32,069 nucleotides of DNA, from NCBI GenBank assembly GCA_041677345.1, contig JBAYQE010000026.1, positions 1 through 32,069 on the forward strand, written 5' to 3'. Of the stretch, positions 15,202 to 22,492 are shown one piece after another (position 1 is the first letter of the stretch; every line of letters starts with the position of its first letter). Position numbers and translations under genes: made by a program. The notes beneath the pieces were generated by a model that ran no database searches, had not been told where the DNA came from, and saw only the letters and a list, made by a program, of their open reading frames with translations. The stretch is from JALOAT01 sp041677345. Lineage in GTDB: Bacteria > Pseudomonadota > Gammaproteobacteria > Thiohalomonadales > Thiohalomonadaceae.

Positions 15202-15263
15202 AAGGGCCGCAGCCCTTCATTGGCCGTTATACGACGCGCCCGCCGGCTGTGCCGGCGGGCGCG
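15202..15263 (-). terminator. Hairpins downstream of rplI, probable terminator region
   Basis: Just after the rplI stop a 13-bp perfect stem (15235-15247 with 15251-15263, 3-nt loop) reads CGCGCCCGCCGGC on one arm. A second, weaker stem (AAGGGC/GCCCTT, 15202-15217) follows downstream on the minus strand. The first lacks a U-tract; the second is followed by a short TTGTTT once its closing T pair is counted. Together they probably end the rpsF operon, but not as a classic intrinsic terminator. Confidence 0.5.
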
Positions 15264-15273
15264 CGTAAAGGCA

Positions 15274-15723
15274 TCAGGCGGCGACCACCTTCACGGTCAC
15301 GGCCTGGACCACATCCGAGTGCAGCGACACGTCGATACTGTATTCACCGGTGTGGCGCAGGGCACCTTCGGGCAGCTTGACTTCCGCCTTGGACACTTCC
15401 ACACCAGCGGCCGTGATGGCGTCGGCGATGTCGGCGGTGCCCACGGAACCGAACAGCTTGCCTTCCTCACCGGCTTTGGCGGTGATGGTCACTTCGCCAA
15501 GGGCAGCGACCTTCTCGGCGCGGGCCTGAGCCTCGGCCAGCTCGGCAGCGGCAGCCTTCTCCAGTTCCGCGCGACGGGCCTCGAACTTGGCCAGGTTGTC
15601 GGCGGTGGCCAGCACGGCCTTGCCCTGGGGGATCAGGAAATTGCGGCCATAGCCGTTGCGCACCTTGACCTTGTCACCCAGATTGCCCAGGTTGCGCACT
15701 TTATCGAGCAGAATGACTTCCAT
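15274..15723 (-). CDS. rplI: 50S ribosomal protein L9
   Basis: A 149-residue protein of the usual L9 length. The N-terminal rRNA-binding domain starts MEVILLDKVRNLGNLGDKVKVRNGYGRNFLIP (this signature alone is diagnostic; shown here only by its parts MEVILLDKVRNLG and VRNGYGRNFLIPQGKA). A long connecting helix rich in Ala, Glu and Lys (about 45-75) leads to the C-terminal domain (LFGSVGTADIADAI). L9 binds domain V of 23S rRNA. It is last in rpsF-rpsR-DUF2232-rplI, 44 nt after the DUF2232 gene, with AGAGGT upstream of its ATG. Confidence 0.98.
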   Translation of the reverse strand: MEVILLDKVRNLGNLGDKVKVRNGYGRNFLIPQGKAVLATADNLAKFEARRAELEKAAAAELAEAQARAEKVAALGEVTITAKAGEEGKLFGSVGTADIADAITAAGVEVSKAEVKLPEGALRHTGEYSIDVSLHSDVVQAVTVKVVAA

Positions 15724-15767
15724 CGTTTTTACCTCTCAATGATTCCCGCACCCGGACAAGTGGGGAT

Positions 15768-16670
15768 TTAACCATTATTGCCTTCCTCACGCTTGGCGCC
15801 GAAGAAGGCACGGAAATCGAACCATGCGTCCGCCAGCCCCACCGTCGACAGCGTGATCGCGGTCTGCGGCAGCATGACCAACAGCAGCGCGTACATCAGC
15901 ACCAGCCACAGGCTGTGCGCCCCCTTCAGCCTGACCAGCCCATGCACCACCGCAATGCCGTGCAGCAGAAGCAACACGATCAGCACGATGATCACGTCCG
16001 AGGCGAAGGCAGCGAGCTTTTCGCTCCCGAAAAAGGTCAGACTGGCGACCGCCAGGGTCACCAGGCCCAGCATCGGGCTGAACCTCAGCGCATGAAACTC
16101 GCGCTGGAAACCACCCGCATGATAGAGCTGTGCCTGCCACCAGCGCGCGATTAACAGGCTGCCCACCAGGCTGAGCGTGAAACCGGCCGCGAGGGCGCCG
16201 GTCATCACCGCATAGACCTCGTCCATGGCTTCGATGGCTGGTGCGCCGGCCTCGCGGAACACATTCTCGAAGACCTTGCGCCAGAATGCGGCCGGCTCGT
16301 CCAGCACGCCGTACAACGCCAGCACGAACAGTGCCCCGAAGCCGCCCGCCATGAGGAGCACGCGGCTCAGGGACACCGAACGCCGTAACTCCAGGGCGAG
16401 GAACCATATCGGCAGCCACAGGGCCACCAGATAGGCTGGGCCCGGCACGGCGCTCTGCACCAGCAGCAATGCCAGCGCCGTCACCGCCAGAGCCGCCACG
16501 AGGGCTACCCGGGCGCCATGCCACGCGCCCAGGCGGAGGGTCACCAGTGCCACTGCCGCACCCGCCAGATAGCTGAAGGGCGGCAGAACCAGTGACAACA
16601 CCGCGCAGACGGCCGCCACAAGGACCGCCTGCATCGGGCCGCGCATGATGTAGCCCGCCAGGAACCTCAT
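15768..16670 (-). CDS. DUF2232-type integral membrane protein
   Basis: A 300-residue membrane protein with about eight hydrophobic segments (for example AVLVAAVCAVLSLVLPPFSY, VALVAALAVTALALLLVQS, VIIVLIVLLLLHGIAVVHGL, LWLVLMYALLLVMLP). The position between rpsR and rplI and the overall pattern match the DUF2232/YybS-like family found at this locus in many non-enteric gammaproteobacteria. Its function is not established. The charged tail FFGAKREEGNNG is cytoplasmic if the helix count is right. The gap to rpsR is 27 nt and to rplI 44 nt, so it is cotranscribed with ribosomal genes. Confidence 0.85.
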   Translation of the reverse strand: MRFLAGYIMRGPMQAVLVAAVCAVLSLVLPPFSYLAGAAVALVTLRLGAWHGARVALVAALAVTALALLLVQSAVPGPAYLVALWLPIWFLALELRRSVSLSRVLLMAGGFGALFVLALYGVLDEPAAFWRKVFENVFREAGAPAIEAMDEVYAVMTGALAAGFTLSLVGSLLIARWWQAQLYHAGGFQREFHALRFSPMLGLVTLAVASLTFFGSEKLAAFASDVIIVLIVLLLLHGIAVVHGLVRLKGAHSLWLVLMYALLLVMLPQTAITLSTVGLADAWFDFRAFFGAKREEGNNG

Positions 16671-16697
16671 GGTCCCGTCTCCCCCGGCGTACCGGGA

Positions 16698-16922
16698 TCA
16701 GTGCTGATCGCTGTAAGGCAGCAGCGCCAGGAAACGGGCACGCTTGATGGCGGTGGCCAGCTGGCGCTGGTACTTGGCCTTGGTGCCAGTGATGCGGCTC
16801 GGAACGATCTTGCCATTCTCACTGACGTAGTTCTTCAGCGTGGCGAGATCCTTGTAATCGATCTCCTTCACGCCCTCGGCCGTGAAGCGGCAAAACTTCT
16901 TGCGACGGAAAAAGCGGCTCAT
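16698..16922 (-). CDS. rpsR: 30S ribosomal protein S18
   Basis: A 74-residue protein matching S18 throughout: MSRFFRRKKFCRFTAEGVKE, IDYKDLATLKNYVSENGKIV, PSRITGTKAKYQRQLATAIK and RARFLALLPYSDQH. S18 pairs with S6 on the platform of the 30S subunit. It follows rpsF by 56 nt. The enteric gene priB, which lies between rpsF and rpsR in E. coli, is absent here. Confidence 0.98.
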   Translation of the reverse strand: MSRFFRRKKFCRFTAEGVKEIDYKDLATLKNYVSENGKIVPSRITGTKAKYQRQLATAIKRARFLALLPYSDQH

Positions 16923-16978
16923 GTTTACGCTCCTGAATGTCTCGAATTCTCACGACCACCGACGGGTGGTCCCGGGCC

Positions 16979-17386
16979 TTATTCGGCCTGCTCGCCTGCG
17001 GGTGCAGTTTCCTCGGCCGACTCACGCTCGGCGTGGTAACGGCGGGATTCCTCACGGTCCTTCTCTTCCTTGGCCTTGGCCATAGGGGAAGGCTCGGTGT
17101 CGGCGCAGGGGCGCGAGATGATCAGGTTGCGCAACACGGCATCGTTGAAGCGGAACGCCGACTCCAGTTCACGCATGGTCTCGACCGGGCACTCGATGTT
17201 CATCAGCACGTAATGTGCCTTGTGGATCTTGCTGATGGGATAGGCCAGCTGGCGCCGGCCCCAGTCTTCGAGACGATGGATCTGGCCGCCGCCGGCTTCA
17301 ATGGTCGAGCGGTAGCGCTCGATCATGGCGGGAACCTGTTCGCTCTGGTCCGGATGGACCAGGAACACGATTTCGTAGTGATTCAC
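16979..17386 (-). CDS. rpsF: 30S ribosomal protein S6
   Basis: A 135-residue protein with the S6 start NHYEIVFLVHPDQSEQVPAM, the GGGQIHRLEDWGRRQLAYPI core and the ALxxFNDAVLRNLI-type segment (SAFRFNDAVLRNLIISRP). The tail is long, charged and rich in Lys, Glu and Ala (AKEEKDREESRRYHAERES), as in many gammaproteobacterial S6 proteins that can be glutamylated. The start codon is GTG at 17386, with GAGGAG 6 nt upstream. An open upstream extension contains the promoter and leader and is not coding. Confidence 0.96.
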   Translation of the reverse strand: MNHYEIVFLVHPDQSEQVPAMIERYRSTIEAGGGQIHRLEDWGRRQLAYPISKIHKAHYVLMNIECPVETMRELESAFRFNDAVLRNLIISRPCADTEPSPMAKAKEEKDREESRRYHAERESAEETAPAGEQAE

Positions 17387-17409
17387 TGTGTGCTCCTCAC
17401 GGATTGGCA

Positions 17410-17460
17410 GCCTTGGGACAACCCAAGGCAAGGAGTTTTTCCGGGGCCCATCCCCGAAAA
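17410..17460 (-). promoter_or_regulatory. Structured rpsF leader (two hairpins)
   Basis: The predicted rpsF 5' leader of about 75 nt holds two hairpins. The first (17436-17460) pairs GGGG with CCCC, flanked by TTTTC and GGAAAA that extend the stem. The second (17410-17429) is a perfect 8-bp stem GCCTTGGG/CCCAAGGC with a 4-nt loop, 24 nt upstream of the GTG start. The S6:S18 complex is known to bind a structured leader of its own mRNA in many bacteria, so an autoregulatory site is plausible. I could not place the diagnostic unpaired CCG of that motif with confidence. Confidence 0.45.
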
Positions 17461-17467
17461 GCCGGCT

Positions 17468-17496
17468 ATTGTACCCGCCGCCCCTCCCCCGCGCAA
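17468..17496 (-). promoter_or_regulatory. Sigma-70 promoter of rpsF-rpsR-DUF2232-rplI
   Basis: TTGCGC (17496-17491) and TACAAT (17473-17468) on the minus strand are separated by exactly 17 nt. The predicted start near 17461 puts both leader hairpins in the transcript and about 75 nt before the rpsF GTG. The -10 is the same TACAAT used at the rpsP promoter. Confidence 0.65.
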
Positions 17497-17528
17497 ACGG
17501 CGAACGCCGGCGGACGAAGACAGAAGAG

Positions 17529-17714
17529 AAAAGCTTAACCACGGGGGACACGGAGAACACGGGGGGGAATCCTTCGAAGGTTACCCGTCACTGTAGGAGC
17601 GGCCCTTGGCCGCGATTGGCGTTAGATACTGCGTTATGGCGGCTGGGAGCCGCTCCTACAGAAGAAATTGGGTTTCCCCGTGTTCCCCGTGTCCCCCGTG
17701 GTTAATGCTTTTTG
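17529..17714. repeat. Composite element B: inverted REP pair inside CACGGGG arms
   Basis: Together with the rpsF promoter and leader this fills the 359-nt gap between rpsF and rlmB. The core is two inverted REPs, 17593-17616 and 17636-17659, 19 nt apart. Both begin GTAGGAGCGG on their own strand, with hairpin stems GCGGCC/GGCCGC and GCGGCT/AGCCGC. The outer arms are 17529-17569 and 17673-17714, nearly exact inverted copies of about 35 nt. Each starts AAAAGC, continues TTAACCACGGGGG and repeats the 9-nt unit (ACCACGGGG, GACACGGAG, AACACGGGG). This is the best preserved copy of the composite structure in the window. Confidence 0.92.
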
Positions 17715-17745
17715 CCTTTAGTCGGCTTATGTTCACTCGCGGGGG

Positions 17746-18486
17746 CTAGCCGATGCGCTGGCGCAGGGCCTCGAAGAGGCAGATGCCGGTGGCAACGGAG
17801 ACGTTGAGGCTTTCCACGCTGCCGCGCATGGGGATACGGACCAGTTGGTCGCAGTGTTCACGGGTGAGGCGGCGCAGGCCTTTTTCCTCGGCACCGAGCA
17901 CCAGGGCCAGGGGGCCGGTGAGGTCGGCCTGAAACAGGGAGGTCTCGGTCTCGCCCGCAGTACCGATGATGTACACACCGGCATCGCGCAGCATGCGCAG
18001 GGTGCGGGCGAGGTTGGTGACCTGCACGAACGGCGTGGTCTCGGCAGCACCCACCGCCACCTTGCGGACCGTGGGTGTGAGCCCGCAGGCGCGGTCACGC
18101 GGGGCGATAACGGCATGCACGCCCGCCGCGTCGGCGCTGCGCAGGCAGGCACCGAGATTGTGCGGATCCTGTATGCCATCGAGTACCAGCAGGAAGGCGG
18201 GCTCCTGCAGGTTGACCAGCAATTGTTCCAGGTCCGATTCGTGCAGGCCCTGGGCGGGACGCACGCGGGCAGCGGCGCCCTGATGGCGCGCACCATGGGT
18301 CAGCTCGTCCAGGCGCTCGCGGGCAACCCAGGAATGGGCCACGCCCGCCTGCTGGAGTTTTTCGGCGAGGAGGCGCAGGCGCTGATCATGGCGTGCCGCG
18401 TCCAACCACACCTGACGCACACGACCCGGAGCGCGCAACACCGCCTCCACCGCGTGCAGGCCGTAGACGAGCGTGTGGTCGTTCAT
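17746..18486 (-). CDS. rlmB: 23S rRNA (guanosine-2'-O-)-methyltransferase RlmB
   Basis: A 246-residue SpoU/TrmH-family SPOUT enzyme that methylates G2251 in the peptidyl-transferase P loop of 23S rRNA. The N-terminal substrate-binding domain starts LVYGLHAVEAVLRAPGRVRQ. The three SpoU motifs are clear: LDGIQDPHNLGACLRSADAAG, LVLGAEEKGL and IPMRGSVESLNVSVATGICLF (segments of about 20 residues each, the first and last trimmed here to their key positions). Length is normal. The ATG at 18486 overlaps the rnr stop by 4 nt (ATGA), giving an rnr-rlmB pair as in E. coli. Confidence 0.97.
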   Translation of the reverse strand: MNDHTLVYGLHAVEAVLRAPGRVRQVWLDAARHDQRLRLLAEKLQQAGVAHSWVARERLDELTHGARHQGAAARVRPAQGLHESDLEQLLVNLQEPAFLLVLDGIQDPHNLGACLRSADAAGVHAVIAPRDRACGLTPTVRKVAVGAAETTPFVQVTNLARTLRMLRDAGVYIIGTAGETETSLFQADLTGPLALVLGAEEKGLRRLTREHCDQLVRIPMRGSVESLNVSVATGICLFEALRQRIG

Positions 18487-20660
18487 TTCTTCTTGACCAG
18501 TTCGAAATCGATCTTGCGATCATCGAGGGACACGCGCACCACACGTACGCGTACCTTGTCGGCCAGGCGGAAGATCTTGCGGGTGCGCTCCCCGACAAGG
18601 CGGTGGGCCGCCGGTTCGAAGTGGAAGTAATCCTCGCCCAGCCCGGTGACGTGCACCAGGCCTTCCACGTAGATGTCTTTCAATTCCACGAAAATGCCGA
18701 ACCCGGTAACGCCGGTGATGATGCCTTCGTACTCCTCGCCCACGCGATCCGTCATGTATTCGCACTTGAGCCAATCCACCGCATCGCGGCTGGCCTCGTC
18801 GGCTCGGCGCTCGGTGTTTGAGCACTGCTCGCCGAGTGCCTCCATCTCGCTTCTGCCGTAGCGGAAGCCCTCGGGGGTACCACCCGCGAGTACGTGACGA
18901 ATGGCGCGGTGTACCAAGAGGTCCGGGTAACGGCGAATGGGTGAGGTGAAGTGGGTATAGGCCTCGAAGGCCAAGCCGAAATGGCCGGCATTGTCCGGTG
19001 AATAGACCGCCTGCGACAGGCTGCGCAACAACACGGTCTGGATGAGGTGGGCGTCCGGGCGCTCGCCCACCTGCTGCAGCAGGGCCGCGTAATGCTTGGG
19101 CTCGGGCGCGTCACCACCACCGAGCTTCAGACCCAGCTCCTTGAGGAATTCACGCAGGTCGGTGAGCTTGGCCTCGGTAGGGCCTTCGTGCACGCGGTAA
19201 AGGACCGGCACGCCCGCATCGGCAAGGAAGTCGGCCGCCGCCACATTGGCGAGCAGCATGCATTCCTCGATGAGCCGGTGGGCATCGTTACGCACCACGG
19301 GGACGATGGCCTCGATCTTCTTGCCCGCACCGAAGACGATTCTGGTTTCGGTGGTCTCGAAATCGATGGCACCGCGCTTGCAGCGCCGTGCATGCAAGGC
19401 CTTGTACAGCGCATACAGGGTCTCCAGATGCGGCAACACCGCACCGTACTGCTCGCGCAAGGCTGCATCACCGTCCACCAGCATGGCTGCGACCTTGGTG
19501 TAAGTGAGACGCGCATGGGAGCGCATGACCGCGGGGTAGAAGCGATAACCGACCAGCTTGCCCTGGCCGTTCACTTCCATGTCGCAAGCCATGCACAGCC
19601 GATCCACATTGGGATTGATGGAGCACAGTCCGTTGGACAGCACCTCGGGCAGCATGGGCACCACGCGGCCAGGGAAATACACGGAGTTGCCGCGACTCAC
19701 AGCCTCCGCGTCGAGAGCGGTGCCCGGACGCACGTAGTGGGAGACGTCGGCAATGGCCACGATGAGTCGCCAGCCCTTGCCGCGGGGCTCGGCATAGACG
19801 GCATCATCGAAGTCCATGGCATCGTCACCGTCGATGGTGACCAGAGGGATATCACGCAGATCGGTGCGTCCCGCCTTGGCCTCCTCGGACACGTCCAGCG
19901 GCAGGTCGGCGATCTCTGCCTCCACCAGCGGTGACCATTCCTTGGGTAGCCCGTGGGCGCGGATGGCCACATCGATCTCCATGCCCGGAGCCATGTGATC
20001 ACCCAGGATCTCGACCACGCGGCCAAGCGCCTCGCGCCGGGCCGTGGGATGTTCCATGATCTCCACCACCACGAACTGGCCCGGTTTGGCGCCATAGGTC
20101 TGATCGGGCGGGACGATGATGTCCTGGTTGATGCGCTTGTTCTCGGCCTCCACGAAACCGACGCCCTGCTCGATGAAGTAGCGGCCTACCACTTGTTTAT
20201 TGGCACGCTCCAACACCTCCACCACGGCGGCCTCACGCCGGCCGCGCCGGTCCACGCCGGCGACGCGGGCCACGATACGGTCGCCGTGCATCACCGCGTT
20301 CATCTCGCGGGCCGCGAGAAACAGGTCGTCACCGCCTTCGTCCGGCACCAGGAACCCGAAACCGTCCGGATGGCCGATGACCCGCCCGCGGATGAGGTCC
20401 ATCTTGTCGATGATGCCGTAGTCGCCACGGCGGTTCTGAATGAGCTGGCCATCGCGCTCCATGGCGCGCAGGCGCCGACGCAAGGCCTCGAGTTGGTCGG
20501 GGCTCTTCAGACGCAGGGCACGGGCAATCTGTTCGCGATTGAGGGGTTTGCCCTTGGCTTCCAGCATGGCAAGGATGTACTCGCGGCTGGGAATGGGCTT
20601 CTCGTATTTTTCGGACTCACGCTGGGCGAATGGGTCGGAGGAGGGAAGGTTTTTCGCCAT
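18483..20660 (-). CDS. rnr: Ribonuclease R, without a lysine-rich C-terminal tail
   Basis: A 725-residue 3'-5' exoribonuclease of the RNase II superfamily that degrades structured RNA. Order of parts: winged-helix region (about 25-80, REYILAMLEAKGKPLNREQI), cold-shock domains (about 85-235, GRVIGHPDGFGFLVPDEGG), RNB catalytic domain (about 255-590) and S1 domain (about 640-722, YEGIITGVTGFGIFVELKD). Catalytic aspartates are Asp277, Asp283, Asp285 and Asp286 in IDGDDAMDFDD; the usual Arg of DARDFDD is Met. The protein stops at FELVKKK, right after S1, so the long basic tail of enteric RNase R (813 residues in E. coli) is missing. ATG 20660 is chosen because the upstream extension runs antisense through tRNA-Leu. 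Confidence 0.96.
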   Translation of the reverse strand: MAKNLPSSDPFAQRESEKYEKPIPSREYILAMLEAKGKPLNREQIARALRLKSPDQLEALRRRLRAMERDGQLIQNRRGDYGIIDKMDLIRGRVIGHPDGFGFLVPDEGGDDLFLAAREMNAVMHGDRIVARVAGVDRRGRREAAVVEVLERANKQVVGRYFIEQGVGFVEAENKRINQDIIVPPDQTYGAKPGQFVVVEIMEHPTARREALGRVVEILGDHMAPGMEIDVAIRAHGLPKEWSPLVEAEIADLPLDVSEEAKAGRTDLRDIPLVTIDGDDAMDFDDAVYAEPRGKGWRLIVAIADVSHYVRPGTALDAEAVSRGNSVYFPGRVVPMLPEVLSNGLCSINPNVDRLCMACDMEVNGQGKLVGYRFYPAVMRSHARLTYTKVAAMLVDGDAALREQYGAVLPHLETLYALYKALHARRCKRGAIDFETTETRIVFGAGKKIEAIVPVVRNDAHRLIEECMLLANVAAADFLADAGVPVLYRVHEGPTEAKLTDLREFLKELGLKLGGGDAPEPKHYAALLQQVGERPDAHLIQTVLLRSLSQAVYSPDNAGHFGLAFEAYTHFTSPIRRYPDLLVHRAIRHVLAGGTPEGFRYGRSEMEALGEQCSNTERRADEASRDAVDWLKCEYMTDRVGEEYEGIITGVTGFGIFVELKDIYVEGLVHVTGLGEDYFHFEPAAHRLVGERTRKIFRLADKVRVRVVRVSLDDRKIDFELVKKK

Positions 20661-20701
20661 TGAGGTTGTTTTTTCCTTGGGGGAACAGCTCGTTAAAGCC
20701 C

Positions 20702-20710
20702 ATTCTATCA
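20702..20710 (-). promoter_or_regulatory. Possible extended -10 promoter of rnr-rlmB
   Basis: TGATAGAAT on the minus strand (TG, one base, TAGAAT), 42 nt upstream of the rnr ATG. No good -35 is present, as is often the case with extended -10 promoters. It is back-to-back with the tRNA-Leu promoter. Confidence 0.4.
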
Positions 20711-20749
20711 GCCGGCGCGGCGGCATGTGCGGCAACATGCAAGCAGCCG

Positions 20750-20778
20750 TTGACAAGGTGCGGGCGTATGGGTAAAGT
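20750..20778 (+). promoter_or_regulatory. Strong promoter of tRNA-Leu
   Basis: A perfect -35 TTGACA (20750-20755) and -10 TAAAGT (20773-20778) with 17-nt spacing are followed by a GC-only discriminator GCGCGCC. This discriminator type is usual for stable-RNA promoters under stringent control. The tRNA begins 12 nt after the -10. Confidence 0.85.
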
Positions 20779-20790
20779 GCGCGCCTCATC

Positions 20791-20875
20791 GCCGAGGTGG
20801 CGGAATTGGTAGACGCGCTAGTTTCAGGTACTAGTGGAGCGATCCGTGGAGGTTCGAGTCCTCTCCTCGGCACCA
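20791..20875 (+). tRNA. tRNA-Leu (anticodon CAG)
   Basis: An 85-nt class II tRNA with encoded CCA. The acceptor stem GCCGAGG pairs with CCTCGGC, followed by A and CCA. The anticodon stem CTAGT/ACTAG encloses loop TTCAGGT, giving anticodon CAG, which reads CUG, expected to be the major leucine codon in this GC-rich genome. A long variable arm follows (about TGGAGCGATCCGTG), diagnostic for Leu/Ser. The T arm has GGTTCGAGTC. It lies alone on the plus strand between the rnr and purA operons, with its own promoter and terminator. Confidence 0.97.
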
Positions 20876-20910
20876 AATCAAGGTGTCACACACCGCCCAA
20901 GCTGTGAAGA

Positions 20911-20937
20911 AAAGGCCGCTCTCGAAGCGGCCTTTTT
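20911..20937 (+). terminator. Intrinsic terminator of tRNA-Leu
   Basis: The stem GGCCGC/GCGGCC, extended by flanking AAA/TTT pairs, has a 7-nt loop and runs into TTTTT. It lies 36 nt after the tRNA CCA end. Confidence 0.85.
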
Positions 20938-20962
20938 CATTTCCGCCTGAGAAGAAGAATTC

Positions 20963-21083
20963 AACGCAAAGACGCAAAGGGCGCCAAGGAAGCAAAGGGA
21001 AAGAAGGGTCAAGAACGACCGGATACCAGTTGCCTGCCCTCTCGGTGATTGATCTTCTCCGCGTCCTCCGCGCCTCCACGTTT
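20963..21083. repeat. Composite element E: facing CGCAAAG / GCGGAG arms without REP core
   Basis: Left arm 20963-20999 has four units (CAAAG, CAAAG, CCAAG, CAAAG) 8-9 nt apart. Right arm 21054-21083 is inverted and carries the GCGGAG version (on the minus strand ACGTGGAG, GCGCGGAG, ACGCGGAG). The arms therefore belong to two variants of the same motif and pair imperfectly. The interior of about 54 nt has no REP. It lies between the tRNA-Leu and purA terminators. Confidence 0.6.
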
Positions 21084-21115
21084 CGACCTGCAATATTTCC
21101 ACCACCCTCCAAAGC

Positions 21116-21145
21116 AAAAAGCCCGGGCATATACCCGGGCTTTTT
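21116..21145 (-). terminator. Intrinsic terminator of purA (bidirectional form)
   Basis: The stem GCCCGGG/CCCGGGC has a 6-nt loop and is bracketed by AAAAA and TTTTT, so it can work on both strands. It begins 14 nt downstream of the purA stop on the minus strand. Confidence 0.9.
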
Positions 21146-21158
21146 CGTTTCGCGATCC

Positions 21159-22451
21159 TCAGTCGAACGGATGGCGCAGGACGATGGTCTCGTTGCGGTC
21201 GGGGCCGGTGGAGACGATGTCGACCGGCACGCCCACTCGCTCTTCGATGCGCTTGAGGTAGGCGCGGGCGTTGGCCGGCAGGTCCTCCATGCGCTTCACC
21301 CCCACGGTGGATTCCTTCCAGCCCGGCATTTCCTCGTAGATGGGCTCGCAGGCCTCGAACGCCTCGGCGCCCGCGGGCGGGGTCAGGCGTTCCTGGCCGT
21401 CGCAGCGGTAACCCACGCACAGGCGGAGGGTATCGAGTCCGTCCAGCACATCGAGCTTGGTGATGCACAGGCCTGAAACACTGTTGATCTGGATGGAGCG
21501 ACGCAGGGCCACGGCATCGAACCAGCCACAGCGGCGGGCACGGCCAGTGGTGGAGCCGAATTCGTGGCCGCGACGTGCCAAGTGCTCGCCCATCTCATCG
21601 AACAGCTCAGTGGGGAACGGACCCGAGCCCACGCGGGTGGTATAGGCCTTGGTGATACCGAGCACGTAATCCAGGTATTTCGGCCCCATCCCGGTGCCGG
21701 TGGCGGCGCCGCCGGCGGTAGTATTGGAGGATGTGACGAACGGGTAGGTGCCGTGATCGATGTCCAGCAGCGCGCCCTGGGCACCTTCGAACATGATGCT
21801 GTCACGACGTTCGTACGCCTGGTGCAGCAATTCGGTGACATCGGCCACCATGGGACGCAGGTCATCGGCGAGGGCCAGGGTTTCATCCAGCACCTGCTGG
21901 AAGTCCACCGGTTCCGCCTTGAAGTAATGCTGCAGGTTGAAGTTATGGTAATCGAGCACTTCGCCCAGCTTGGCGGCGAAGCGTTCGCGATGGAACAGAT
22001 CCCCCAGCCGCAGGCCGCGGCGGGCCACCTTATCCTCGTAAGCTGGCCCAATGCCGCGGCCGGTGGTACCGATCGCCTTGGCGCCGCGCGCCTTCTCGCG
22101 CGCCAGGTCCAGGGCGACGTGATAGGGAAGTATGAGCGGGCACGCGTCACTGATACGCAGGCGTTCCCGAGCCGGGACGCCGCGCTCTTCCAGTTCACGC
22201 AGTTCCTTGAACAGCGCCGAGGGTGACAACACCACGCCGTTGCCGATGAGGTTCATCACGTTCTCGCGCAGGATGCCCGAGGGGATGAGATGCAGCACCG
22301 TCTTGACGCCATCGATGACCAGCGTATGGCCGGCATTGTGGCCGCCCTGGAAACGCACCACCACCTGGGCGCGATCCGTGAGCAGGTCCACCACCTTACC
22401 CTTGCCCTCGTCGCCCCATTGCGTGCCGATGACTACGACATTCTTGCCCAT
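21159..22451 (-). CDS. purA: Adenylosuccinate synthetase
   Basis: A 430-residue GTP-dependent enzyme that joins IMP and aspartate, the first committed step to AMP. The N-terminal catalytic motif GTQWGDEGKGKVVDLL (Asp14, Lys17) and the GGHNAGHT loop (catalytic His) are present, as are TTGRGIGPAYEDK and the C-terminal base-recognition segment ending RHPFD. Length is normal. The ATG at 22451 (MGKNVVVIG) is the family start; a longer frame would overlap hisZ. It follows hisZ by 41 nt. Confidence 0.98.
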   Translation of the reverse strand: MGKNVVVIGTQWGDEGKGKVVDLLTDRAQVVVRFQGGHNAGHTLVIDGVKTVLHLIPSGILRENVMNLIGNGVVLSPSALFKELRELEERGVPARERLRISDACPLILPYHVALDLAREKARGAKAIGTTGRGIGPAYEDKVARRGLRLGDLFHRERFAAKLGEVLDYHNFNLQHYFKAEPVDFQQVLDETLALADDLRPMVADVTELLHQAYERRDSIMFEGAQGALLDIDHGTYPFVTSSNTTAGGAATGTGMGPKYLDYVLGITKAYTTRVGSGPFPTELFDEMGEHLARRGHEFGSTTGRARRCGWFDAVALRRSIQINSVSGLCITKLDVLDGLDTLRLCVGYRCDGQERLTPPAGAEAFEACEPIYEEMPGWKESTVGVKRMEDLPANARAYLKRIEERVGVPVDIVSTGPDRNETIVLRHPFD

Positions 22452-22492
22452 GTTTGTTCTCTCTACGGCGCCTCGCGCCTGGTATGCCAACT

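Noticed and set aside
15235..15263. Classic Rho-independent terminator for rplI
   Set aside because: The 13-bp stem is perfect but has no U-tract on the minus strand; it is listed only as a probable terminator region.
17529..17714. MITE or insertion-sequence remnant
   Set aside because: The arms are inverted, but no target-site duplication is visible next to them and no transposase fragment is inside. I keep it as a repeat element of unknown mobility.
20661..20876. Longer RNase R start reaching 20876
   Set aside because: The extra 72 codons are antisense to tRNA-Leu and its promoter, and have no RNase R similarity.
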